This document shows positions 1-9,777 of a stretch of 64,000 nt of DNA, piece after piece. The position numbers and the translations under genes are program-made. The notes under the pieces were generated by a model, which had not been told where the DNA came from, made no database searches, and was given only the letters and a program-made list of their open reading frames with translations. The first letter of the stretch is position 1. The number at the start of each line of letters is the position of its first letter. Source of the stretch: Trichobilharzia szidati (Eukaryota; Platyhelminthes; Trematoda; Strigeidida; Schistosomatidae); assembly GCA_944472155.2 (NCBI GenBank), contig OX235271.1, positions 26,730,977 to 26,794,976 of the forward strand, given 5' to 3'.

Positions 1-392
1 CGGTTTTCATACCACAAACTCGTATATATTTCTTCTGTAATTGTAATTTACAATATCATTCCGAATACAGGTAAACTTCATTTACCTGCATTCTACGGAG
101 GGGCTATTGTAGTGACCCGTTTTATTACTCATAATCGTACTATACTTTCATTGTGTAATTGTACTTTCATTTGTTTATTACTCTAAATCATGCATGTTAA
201 CAATTGATACTTTTTGTACTCGCTCGATTTTTGAAATTTTGATTGCTGCAATAATACACTGTCGTATTCCTTCGCAAGTGCCTTTTTAATTACGTTGTGG
301 ATGTCGAGTAATCACAACGTTAGGGCACAATTGTAAACGCGAAGAAATGCTAGAAGATACGTGTACGCCAGTTCAGTCAAAATAGAGCAGCA
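1..392 (-). repeat. T repeat, copy A (next to PLE)
   Basis: About 390 bp that recurs, reverse complemented, at 33793-34127 (with its other end at 28190-28236) and at 35221-35507. Shared landmarks are a TGTAGTGACCCG box, a run with the hairpin arms caggtaaa/tttacctg, and an agcagcaaca end. Here it abuts the truncated 5' end of a PLE reading frame. It may be a terminal repeat of that element or an independent short element into which the PLE inserted. No coding frame is visible in it. Confidence 0.7.
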
Positions 393-1671
393 ACAATAGC
401 ATTAAGGATGTCAATGTCTCAGACAAAATCTTGTTCTCATTAGATGTAAAGTCGCTTTTTACCAATGTTCCTCGCATGGAAACTGTTTGTTACTTATGCG
501 ATTATATTGATACACATAGTTTAGAAATAGGACTGCTGACCTTCTACCTCAAAGAGCTTTTGTTGAGATGCACGCTGAATGTTCAGTTCGCCTTCAATAA
601 TGAGATCTTTCGACAGACAGACGGCATTGCCATGGGATCACCACTGGGTCTCTTGTTGGCTGATTGTTTTATGGCTAAGCTTGAAAATTCTCAACTTAGT
701 CAAACCATCGGTCATTTTGACATTTATAAACGATACGTAGACGACACTTTCGTTATCTGCGATAAAAATGTAATTCTTGATGATGTCCTGTTTACTTTCA
801 ACAACTGCCATCCTTCTTTACTATTCACCGTAGAAAAGGAATCCGAACTGAGTATCCCCTTTCTTGATGTGTGCCTTAGCAGACGTGATGACGGATCTCT
901 CAAAAGATCTATCCACCGGAAACGTACTTGGAACGGACAACTAACTGATTTTTACAGTTGGGTGCCTATCTCCAGGAAAAGGAACCTTATTCATTTGTTT
1001 TGCTATAGGATAAGGAAAATTTGTAGTTCTGATTCCGTTGACTCGGAACTTGATTTCTTAAAAGCCACGCTTGCAGAAAACGGTTGCCCTAACCGATTTA
1101 TTGACAGCAACATGAAAGAAAAGCAGTCTAAACTGGTTACCGACACAGTTCCAAAAAAACCTTATTCATGAACTTGGAATTCAAAGGTGATCAAGATTCA
1201 GATATGCTCAAAAATCGTCTCTCCAAATCAGTCAGTAAGACGTTCTATGCAGCAAAATTACATATGACGTTCACTAGCCGCAAGTTGTTCCCTACCTCTA
1301 TAAAAGATAAGCTACCTCGTCTGGCCGCCTCCATGTGCATCTATCAGTTCACCTGCTCTTGTGGAGCAAGGTACATTGGCCGCAGTCAGAGGACGCTTTC
1401 CACACGGATACGAGAACATATTCCAGCTTGGTTTTATAAGGGAGAAAGGAAGTGTGTGAGAAGCTCTATTTTGGAACACCTGATCGACTTCTGTCACTCT
1501 GCTAACCCTGACCATGATTTTAAAATCATATATAGAATCCATGCTAACTTCCCGCGTTTTATTCGTTACAGACTTCTAAAGACAGCTGAGGCCTTGGCAA
1601 TTCATGAATTTAAGCCAGACCTTTGTGTACAAAAGAAGTATGTACAATCCCTACTTCTGCCTTGGTCGTAG
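393..1671 (+). pseudogene. Penelope-like element: RT C-terminal part plus GIY-YIG endonuclease, frameshifted
   Basis: Penelope-like retroelement ORF, 5' truncated. Frame one (to 1171) has the reverse transcriptase motifs FSLDVKSLFTNVP, GIAMGSPLG and the catalytic YVDDT. Frame two (1168-1671) has the linker and a GIY-YIG type nuclease with a Cys-containing core (CSCGARYIGRSQR, then REH), ending LLLPWS. PLEs copy their RNA at nicks; the GIY-YIG part is thought to make the nick. The two frames overlap by a few bases at an A7 run (about 1151-1157), so this copy needs a one-base shift and is probably dead. The segment from 1299 on belongs to the long direct repeat and is repeated at 11663-12035. 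Family assignment is firm; activity is not expected. Confidence 0.9.
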
Positions 1672-2195
1672 AGGGATAGACATTTATTTATTTTGTTTAT
1701 TTAGTTATTCTATGTACTCTTCCCTTATTACTATTATTATTAATATCATTATCATTATTATTATTACTATTCTCACTCTGAATCTTTTTCACTTGACCCA
1801 CTTGAAATTTTAAACCTAAAATTATTAATTTTTATATTTTTATATTTTTTACAATGTTGAATTCTGTCTTATCTACTTTCATACCATGTTATGTAACATT
1901 TTATATTCGTCTACTAATCTTATAATTATGTACCCCTTTCCAAAATCTATACACTTTATGTATTATTCTATATACGACATTAATTATTGTGCCACTTGAC
2001 ATTAAACTATGATTATAATCACAAATATTTTAATTGCATTTCATACTATTATTATTTCATGTATTCACACCCTTGACCTAATTCCCTCACCGGATATATT
2101 TTCTTAAAAACCATATATATACGATTGTACAGCTTGATAATAAATTCGTTGAAAAGAGTCTCTTCGCTGAATATTGTGTTCTTAATGCTACAATG
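1672..2195 (+). repeat. PLE 3' untranslated and terminal repeat region
   Basis: AT-rich 3' region following the PLE stop. It contains an ATT microsatellite (about 1728-1772) and ends near 2190 with a block starting gattgtacagct and including aagagtctcttcgct. A similar block occurs in both arms of the inverted repeat at 54416-55211, where it also follows a PLE C-terminus. That identifies it as the family's terminal repeat. An identical copy lies at 12036-12559 in the second direct repeat. Confidence 0.7.
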
Positions 2196-2774
2196 GGAAT
2201 TATGAAATTATTCCTAAATATCATTTCATAACTTCTTGTATGACTATAGCTTTGCTGTCACCATGCATAATCATATCATAGCTTCCACTACCCAATACTG
2301 AGTTATTATTATACGATGTTTATTTTCCTTTATACTTCTTGGTATTTTTTCGCATTTATAATTATTTTTGTGTTTATCCTGTTTTTCTGCTGTTGGTGTC
2401 TTAAGACTTTTTTTGTTAAATACTCCTTTTAAATGCTTGTGAAATTAGATGCAAATATTGTAGATATCTGCTGAAAATTCCACGCTTTACCACTAGTACT
2501 GTTTCCGGAATAAAGCAAATTATTATTACACGACACGTAACTGTAGGAACCCAAGTACTCATTAACAAATAATACAGGGAACCCTGTGTTGCACTTGTAA
2601 AATTGAATGTACAGTTAGGGCAATATTTATGAAATGATTGCGGCAAGTGCATCTGACTTAGTTCAGCGTAGTTACCCTGTTCTCGTTTGTCCCCTTGACG
2701 CAGACTATATACTACCTACATAATTTTATTGACTCAATATAATCTGAATTTCGGCATTACGACTGGTCCGGGGA

Positions 2775-3650
2775 TGCACACTGAATGCTTTGCTTATATT
2801 CAATGGTCAGATATACCGGCACAAAGGCGGAGTAGGACTGAATCACTCACCTGACCCACTACTCAACGATTGCTTCATGGTCCATCTTGAGTCAGATCCC
2901 TGCTGGCGATCAAACGGTTCGAGGTTTACCAGTAGGTCACGGATGGTATCTTTATCATCACCGAAGAAAATAATGACCTTAACGGAAACCTGGTAATCTC
3001 CAGCAACGCTTTTCAGTCAGCTGAATTTATAGTTTGGGCTGAGTCAGAAGGTAAACTATACCATCGCAGTTGTCCAGCTTAGAAGACGAGCGGATGGAAG
3101 CCTGCAGAGGTCAACCTATCAAAAGCCAAACTGGAATGGATATCTGTCAAGTTATCACATTATTTCCTCAATGAGCAGAAAAATAAATTTCATCTCCCCT
3201 CTTGCAATGAGAATCTACCGTATATGTATTGAAGATAAACTGAGTAAAAGATTGGAATCTTTCGGGAGAACACTAGTCAAAAATGGATGCCTAACCTCCA
3301 TTCACAGACATCTAAGGAGAAAAGTCGATACACCTCGGAACCTGTATATGCTTGCGAAACAACTGACTTAATCCGAAAACCAAGGGAGATACAATTAGTG
3401 CGGTCCCCCAAAACCGCCCGTATACACCGATTTGAAGATCGCTTTTGCTACAGCTCTACGCCCCACCCTCCGAAATTATGCTTATATTCACGAAAAGTCG
3501 GAGACAAGGTCCCGTTGCTTGAAAGTTCAGTATACATTCACTAATTCTCCTGCTGCTGTGAAGCAAAACATATGGGTCCAAATGGCAGAAATTTGTCCAA
3601 GAATGCCCGCGAACTGTAACCAGAACGGCAGAAAGAAGAAGAAGATATAA
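2775..3650 (+). pseudogene. Old PLE relic (RT and GIY-YIG remnants)
   Basis: Broken reading frames still resemble a PLE. Around 2790-2900 a piece matches the region before RT motif B to the LLADCFM stretch. Around 3170-3370 the connector is visible (SPLAMRIYRICIEDKLSKRL, then LVKNGC). Around 3500-3640 there are GIY-YIG remnants out of frame. Several frameshifts and stops separate the pieces. It is older than, and different from, the PLE at 393-1671. The copy at 13139-14014 lacks one stop near 3543, because taa here is caa there. Confidence 0.65.
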
Positions 3651-4741
3651 CGCTCAATGGTTCAATTCTTTGGCAAAATATTATCACATAATCATTCATT
3701 AAAATTATATGCCGCATAACATGAAAGTTAACATGAAATGCTCGCCTTTAATACTGGCATGGTTAGGTAATTTATAAATTACAATTCTGAAATATCATAG
3801 ACCAGCACTTCCAAAAGTTTAAATGGTTGAATTATAGTACAATCTATCTGAAGAGATCCGCATAAATGTTAAATCATAAACTCTTCACTAAGGCCACCAT
3901 CGAGGCTGAATGCCAACCAAAACTTCGCTTCTCTTCCTGATGATAGTTGTGGTCAGCCAATGAAAAGCTTATATCCTGGTAAATATGGTACCCCCACGTG
4001 ATTGAAAACTATTTCAGGAAGGGAAGAACGTCCGAGAAACTGCAAAATGGCGTATAATACAATTATGGATAACACATCACTGAAAGCGCATTTACAAGAT
4101 ATATACGTGAAGGAGGTATAGAGTATTTGGAACGATAATATACATTCGCGATGTTTAATGCCAATTATACTGGAGTAATCATGGAAACCACGTCGTTCTC
4201 CATAAAAATATAACTCTGCCCAAACATTAGTGTTGCTGCTGAGTTTTCTTCCATTTGAACAACCAGACTTTAAGGGAGCGAATAATACGAACGTGAGAGT
4301 GAGTTTTAGCTTTATTAAGGGCCTAGGTTATTAGGATATGATAGAGTATAATAGTACTTTGATAAAAATATTAGTGTGAAATATATAAGTGACGTTTGAG
4401 TGAGCAGTGGCCTCAAAGATTTGAGAGATTCGGACCTTTTTGACATGCTGACCTGTGAGATGTCTCAGGAATATGTGTAGGGCCCATGGGATCGCGTCTT
4501 GACAAAAAGCTGAGCAGACTTGTGGATGTTAGGAGCATAAGCATTGCTTTTAAATTTATATCTAAACAGTCATCATTGCTTCTTTATGTTAAAGATATAA
4601 TATATATTTCACACAAATGAAGCATTTACATGACTGACATACCGTTTGTACAGGCATGATCATATTTGACGAGTGCAGTTTGAAATCGAACACTTATGAC
4701 ATTAAAAATTGGAAAAAAAGGAAAAGAACTCTAGAAACTTT

Positions 4742-5113
4742 TGACCACGGCAATTCGAAGGATTTGTTACTTTTTCGCGTGTTATTTCTTAGTTCTTTTT
4801 TACTCTATAGGCGGCTTTTCAATAGGTCTCTCGAGGATAGTACTGAATATTTAGTCCTATTTTTTCATTAAAGATAACTTTTCCGGCTGTAATTGTCCAT
4901 TATAGCTAGTGTCTACTTAAGTGTTTCTGTTATCGCATCTTTGCATTTATAGTATTTGTTAAGCGTGTCTTCATACTATATTCCAGTATTTTTATCCACA
5001 TAAACTGCTAATTGCGTACCGAACTAAACAATCTAAATCTCCAACACCCTAAAAAAGACCTTACAGACACTTTGCTCATTCTCTTATATTTAAGAAGTTT
5101 AACTCTTTTCTAA
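4742..5113 (+). other. CR1-like element 1, 5' untranslated region
   Basis: 372 bp between the end of the direct repeat and the ATG of ORF1, with no open frame of note. It starts exactly where the two direct-repeat copies stop matching, so I take 4742 as the 5' end of the inserted element. Confidence 0.55.
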
Positions 5114-6640
5114 ATGCCAATGGTTGAAACTAAGCGTCAAACTCCACTGTCTGCTTCAAATCCCAGTAAAAAACACAAACCGAATAGAATGAATAGGCCT
5201 GCAGGAAGTGTGAAGACTACATCCAGTGATTTAACAAATAAACACATGTCTGCTGCAGTAGATACGTTAAGTCCGGACGTTGAATTCCCCTTACCTGCTT
5301 GCGTACTAAACAACATCATGAATGGTATACATAGTGATACTACATGCAATGATCCAGGCCTCGCAGACACCTGCAAAACGTCTTGCGAAATGAATTACAC
5401 GGCAAACATTTTGACTCCTAGCATTAATCCAGTTTCTTGTTCTACACCTTGTTGTGAAGATAAAATCGCAGAATTATTTTCCATTATTAGGGGGCTTGAA
5501 GTTAAGATATCAAAACTGGCAGTACCTAGTGAAACCGACAGTAATGGTACTTCACCTAGTAAGTTACCACAAACCGCAAACCTGATAAACTACGTTGCAA
5601 CTGAAGTATATCAACGTGTAGTGCGCGAGAAGAACATAATCGTGTATAATATACCGGATAATGCACAGATTAACAAGGTCAAAAGCACTATTCTGAATGC
5701 GTGCTCTATGAATAACGTCTCGTGCAGCTGCCATCGACTTAGAAAGTCTCATAAAAATAAATCTTGCCCACTTGTGTTGAAATTTGACTCGTCCTCTAAT
5801 GCTGACATCTTTTACAGTAGGCAAACACTACTGAAAAATACACGTTACCATACGATTAAATTAGCTCGTGACAAGACACCGATCCAAAGAATGACTTATT
5901 CTAAAACTGTAAATCCCAGCTCCTCTACAACACCCCTGGGCACCCACACTTCTGTTGAGGCAGAGCAAAAGGGTGTGGATCTTTCTATACAAAGCACACC
6001 GTATTGGGAAACGAACTTGCCTGAAAATATAAGGTCAAAAAATAGTTCAGTGTATAGCCGAACACTAAGAAAGAAATCGACCGTAGATTTAGATTGCTCT
6101 GATAACAATCCCTGTACCCCAGTGACAAACTGCAGTACATCACACCCAGTATTCACCAATTCAAGTAGTCTTAATTCCAGGAAGTTGAAGAATGCAGCTA
6201 CCAGTTCGTCTACAAAGACAACGCAGAATAAGAGACTAGTGTCACACACTAATTCACATGCTGACAGCTCGATACCACACCTCTCTCCAGAAACAAATAT
6301 CCACAAAACCAATAGGTACAAAAACCGCAAAACAGAACCCGAAACTCGTAGCTACCTGTTCAAAAAAGTAAACCCTCGCACCAATACAAACCAAAACATT
6401 GATACACTTAACTATAGGAAGTCGAATAGTAGTGACGTAATTCGCAACAATTCGAATAAGTTGAGCTTGCTTGGTAGGCCACCTCCACCTATTTACATGC
6501 CTACACCCAACAGGGCTGACTACCCACCAATCAACAGTTTTGCTGAAACGACATTACCATTTTTTATACAGGTTCACAACATGACCTCAAACATACTACA
6601 AATGCTCACCACTCTCCACAGGTTTCGCCCCCCAATATAG
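5114..6640 (+). CDS. CR1-like element 1 ORF1 protein
   Basis: 508 aa, intact. The N-terminal third is rich in Ser, Thr, Asn and Pro and has a Cys-rich patch. Residues ~170-262 form a compact domain (NIIVYNIPDN, CSCHRLRKSHKNK, LVLKF, KTPIQRM) resembling the RRM-like nucleic-acid-binding domain of LINE ORF1 proteins. A long basic, low-complexity C-terminus follows. The same order, with NVPD, LRKK and KTPCQR, is seen in the ORF1 of the second CR1-like element (32217-33686). The likely role is RNA binding and chaperoning in the retrotransposition particle, inferred from family position. The stop TAG is followed by two bases and the ATG of ORF2, which suggests coupled reinitiation. Confidence 0.85.
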   Translation: MPMVETKRQTPLSASNPSKKHKPNRMNRPAGSVKTTSSDLTNKHMSAAVDTLSPDVEFPLPACVLNNIMNGIHSDTTCNDPGLADTCKTSCEMNYTANILTPSINPVSCSTPCCEDKIAELFSIIRGLEVKISKLAVPSETDSNGTSPSKLPQTANLINYVATEVYQRVVREKNIIVYNIPDNAQINKVKSTILNACSMNNVSCSCHRLRKSHKNKSCPLVLKFDSSSNADIFYSRQTLLKNTRYHTIKLARDKTPIQRMTYSKTVNPSSSTTPLGTHTSVEAEQKGVDLSIQSTPYWETNLPENIRSKNSSVYSRTLRKKSTVDLDCSDNNPCTPVTNCSTSHPVFTNSSSLNSRKLKNAATSSSTKTTQNKRLVSHTNSHADSSIPHLSPETNIHKTNRYKNRKTEPETRSYLFKKVNPRTNTNQNIDTLNYRKSNSSDVIRNNSNKLSLLGRPPPPIYMPTPNRADYPPINSFAETTLPFFIQVHNMTSNILQMLTTLHRFRPPI

Positions 6641-6642
6641 AT

Positions 6643-9600
6643 ATGACAGCTGATACAGCAATGTCTAATTACTGCCTGGAGCTCACCTTACATGACTCTG
6701 GTAATTCCCTTCTTCTCCTTCAACAACCCTCTGTCTCCTTTTCTTCTGACAGCAAATCTTCTTTACGCCCAAACTTACATGAAAACGAAAATTTAATTCA
6801 CCCCCTCTGCACTTCTAGCTTTCCTAGGGCATCTACAGGCATAGACATTTCATTGTCGTCTGAGGACACTATGATTGAATCTCACCACCAGCTACTTCAA
6901 GACATAGCTAAAATCCTAAGATATGACTCGGCTAATCCTAACATAGTTCTTACCAATGCCAGGTCAGCTGTAAACAAGATGGCATACATCCAATCCCTGC
7001 TACTGATTAGCCAACCTACAGCACTATTGATCACTGAAGCTTGGTGCACAAGTGAAATAAATGATGATTTCTTTCACTGTGAAGGCTACTCATTTTTCAG
7101 GAAGAACAGATCAGTTGGGCGGGGTGGAGGATGCATTATCTATGTTAAATCTGACTGCAGAGCTGTGCACTACGATGACCCAAACCTTAATATATGCGAT
7201 ACATTATGGGTGACACTCTACATAAATAAACAGCAAACTCTGTTACTAGGTTGCATCTATCGCCCACCCAACCATGACAGTGAACTGCTAAGTGAAATAA
7301 CTGCAGCCTTTCATTACACTTCGAAATTAAACTTTACTTATAAAGTGATCGGAGGGGATTTTAACATGCCTGAAGTTTCATGGGAGCACATCAGTGCTCT
7401 TCCCCGCTACAGCAAATTCTTAGATGCTGTTGAGTTATGTGGGTGGACACAAAGTATTCTAAGGCCCACCCGAAACCACAATATACTGGACTTGGTTTTC
7501 TTGAAAGACATTGCCTTATCCACCATAGACATCAGCCACCCATTTCCTGGTAGTGACCACAACACAATAATCTGCGCCCTCGATACCAAGCTTCACTCAT
7601 CAAAATGCTTTACCCTGCTCAAGACATTCATGTGCTTCGGAAAAGCTAGGTGGGATGTATTTCACTCCTTCATTAGAAGCTTAGACTGGGACCTTTTCTT
7701 TTCTAGTAGCAACCTAGACACTATCCTAATAGCCTTTTACCAGAATGTAACTATATGCTTTGATAAACTTGTTCCTAAATGTAAAGAGAGCCCAAGACAA
7801 AACATAAAGAATTTCATTCCTATAAAAGTAAAGGCTAAGCTGCGAAAGCTGCACCGACATTACTACAAAGAAAATGACTTCTCGTGTCTTGTAAATATAC
7901 AGAACATTTATCTCAGATTGAAAGAAAATAACGACAACGTTCTACTCAGACAAGAAAGTGCAGCCCTTAAAGATAGCTCTAAATACACTGCAATCTGTAA
8001 GCTTTATCGCAAAAGGCTAAACTCTCGTAAAACAGATATACAATTCATCTTAGAAAATGGTGAGACTGCTACTGACCCTAAAATAATTTGTGAGCTTCTA
8101 AACTCCTACTTCTCACGGTCATATGCCCATGATGACAACACGTCGCCGCAACCTCTATTCCATGTACGTTCACAAAAAACTTTAGAAACTATCAGCCTTT
8201 CTTTGGATAATATTAAGAAAGCAATCACGTCCCTTAAAAGTTCAAACAACCCTGGTCCTGATATGATTCCCTCAACGTTTTTAAAATACGGTGGTGAAGA
8301 CATCCCTATTCTCTTTCTTAAATTGTTCTCTATCTCTCTATCAACTGGAACATATCCAGATGCATGGAAAACCACGCACATTACCCCTAGGTATAAGTCA
8401 GGCTCCCGTTCAAGTGTCATGAGTTACAGACCCATTAACCTAACTTCTGTTATTTCAAGGGTTCTGGAAAAGATCGTGAAAAGTGCCATTTTTGACTTCC
8501 TCTCTCAAGAGAAACTTATCACTCCTTATCAACATGGTTTCATGAAGTCACGTTCTTGCACTACATGCCATTTACAATTTTTTGATCACATCTCACAAAT
8601 GAAAGATTCCAGTATGATCACAGTTATTGTATACTTAGATCTTAGTAAAGCTTTTGACACAGTGAGCCACCGACTGTTAATATCAAAAGTCCAGTCTTAT
8701 GGGATCCAAGGTTCTTTGTTAAGCTGGCTCAGTTCATTCCTAAGCAATCGGATGCAAATGGTCAGGTTAGGTTCCCACACATCCAACCCCGTTCAGATAA
8801 CAAGTGGAGTCATACAAGGTAGTGTTCTAGGTCCACTGTTATTCCTGTTATATTTCAATGATATTTGCGACGTTATTAGACATGGCAGACCTTTCCTATT
8901 TGCTGATGACATCAAAATAGTATACCACTCACTCAGAAATGAAGTGTCATGTGTATTTGATAGGATTCAGGATGATATTGATAGGGTTCAATTGTGGTGT
9001 AACACATGGAAGATGAAGTTTAACGTTGAAAAATGTGGTGTGCTATGCTCCAAAGGCATTTCATCCGAACTTTCCATCTCCCTACACAACAATCATATTC
9101 CTCGTCTGCCGCTTACAACAGACTTGGGTCTAAAATACACTCCAGAATTTAGCCTAACGGAATACGTTAAATTACAAGTATCAAAGGCTAAAAGGCTTTT
9201 TGGGTTTTTATTCAGAAACTTTAAAGCGTGTGAATCCAAAATTATGCTGTACAAGTTATGCATAAGGCCCTTACTTGAATTTTGTCCTCCTGTCATGGAC
9301 AGTGTTTCCGTAAAAGATAGGTGCAAATTGGAAAGCCTACAAAGGGCGTTTACCAAACGTCTAGTAGGTGAAAATCTTTGCATTTCCTACTACGACAGAT
9401 GTAACATATTTGACTTGGAACCCTTATGGGTCAGACGACTGAAGTTTAACCTAAAAATTACATTTAGGATCGCTAAAGGGCTTATATATTTCCCCCACAA
9501 TGAATTTACTTTTAGTTCACCTAAGAAATATAACCTTAGAAATAAATCTTCATCTTTTGAAGTGCCCCGCTGTCATACAAAGTACAGATCAAATTCTTTC

Positions 9601-9777
9601 ACTGTCAGATACCGCTGCATTTGGAACCGTCTTCCAACTGAAATTAGAAACAGTCCTACCCCAAAAACCTTCTCATCTCTGCTGAACAAATATTTTATCA
9701 ACACCGGGTTAGAAGGCGTATGTGATAGACTAAAAATCAGAGATCTAATACGGCACTCCTCTGACCCTCACTGTTAG
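6643..9777 (+). CDS. CR1-like element 1 ORF2: endonuclease and reverse transcriptase
   Basis: 1044 aa, no interruption. An AP-type endonuclease occupies roughly residues 95-310: TNARSAVNK, TEAW, GGGC..YV, GCIYRPP, the metal-site stretch GGDFNMPEV (~236) and the catalytic SDHN (~303). A linker follows, then a reverse transcriptase at ~530-800 with GPDMIPSTFL, YRPINLTSV, YLDLSKAFDTVSH (~664), SGVIQGSVLGPLLF and the catalytic FADD (~752). The C-terminal domain ends DLEPLWVRRLKFNL-like and WNRLPTEIRNS, typical of the CR1/Jockey group. The length suits a complete CR1-type pol. It starts 2 nt after ORF1. All catalytic residues I can check are present, so the protein could be active. Confidence 0.93.
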   Translation: MTADTAMSNYCLELTLHDSGNSLLLLQQPSVSFSSDSKSSLRPNLHENENLIHPLCTSSFPRASTGIDISLSSEDTMIESHHQLLQDIAKILRYDSANPNIVLTNARSAVNKMAYIQSLLLISQPTALLITEAWCTSEINDDFFHCEGYSFFRKNRSVGRGGGCIIYVKSDCRAVHYDDPNLNICDTLWVTLYINKQQTLLLGCIYRPPNHDSELLSEITAAFHYTSKLNFTYKVIGGDFNMPEVSWEHISALPRYSKFLDAVELCGWTQSILRPTRNHNILDLVFLKDIALSTIDISHPFPGSDHNTIICALDTKLHSSKCFTLLKTFMCFGKARWDVFHSFIRSLDWDLFFSSSNLDTILIAFYQNVTICFDKLVPKCKESPRQNIKNFIPIKVKAKLRKLHRHYYKENDFSCLVNIQNIYLRLKENNDNVLLRQESAALKDSSKYTAICKLYRKRLNSRKTDIQFILENGETATDPKIICELLNSYFSRSYAHDDNTSPQPLFHVRSQKTLETISLSLDNIKKAITSLKSSNNPGPDMIPSTFLKYGGEDIPILFLKLFSISLSTGTYPDAWKTTHITPRYKSGSRSSVMSYRPINLTSVISRVLEKIVKSAIFDFLSQEKLITPYQHGFMKSRSCTTCHLQFFDHISQMKDSSMITVIVYLDLSKAFDTVSHRLLISKVQSYGIQGSLLSWLSSFLSNRMQMVRLGSHTSNPVQITSGVIQGSVLGPLLFLLYFNDICDVIRHGRPFLFADDIKIVYHSLRNEVSCVFDRIQDDIDRVQLWCNTWKMKFNVEKCGVLCSKGISSELSISLHNNHIPRLPLTTDLGLKYTPEFSLTEYVKLQVSKAKRLFGFLFRNFKACESKIMLYKLCIRPLLEFCPPVMDSVSVKDRCKLESLQRAFTKRLVGENLCISYYDRCNIFDLEPLWVRRLKFNLKITFRIAKGLIYFPHNEFTFSSPKKYNLRNKSSSFEVPRCHTKYRSNSFTVRYRCIWNRLPTEIRNSPTPKTFSSLLNKYFINTGLEGVCDRLKIRDLIRHSSDPHC

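Larger units (their letters stand above)
1299..4741 (+). repeat. 3443 bp direct repeat, copy 1 (left of CR1 insertion)
   Basis: Matches 11663-15105 at a constant offset of 10364, so without any indel. I found six base differences by eye (near 3230, 3410, 3542, 3609, 4299 and 4434). The left end falls inside the PLE reading frame, which runs uninterrupted across 1298/1299, so this copy sits in its original context on the left. The right end (aaacttt) meets the presumed start of the CR1-like element. Contents: PLE C-terminus and 3' region (to about 2190), a short CR1-type 3' end near 2495-2530, an older PLE relic (2775-3650) and about 1.1 kb without recognisable features (3650-4741). Confidence 0.95.
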
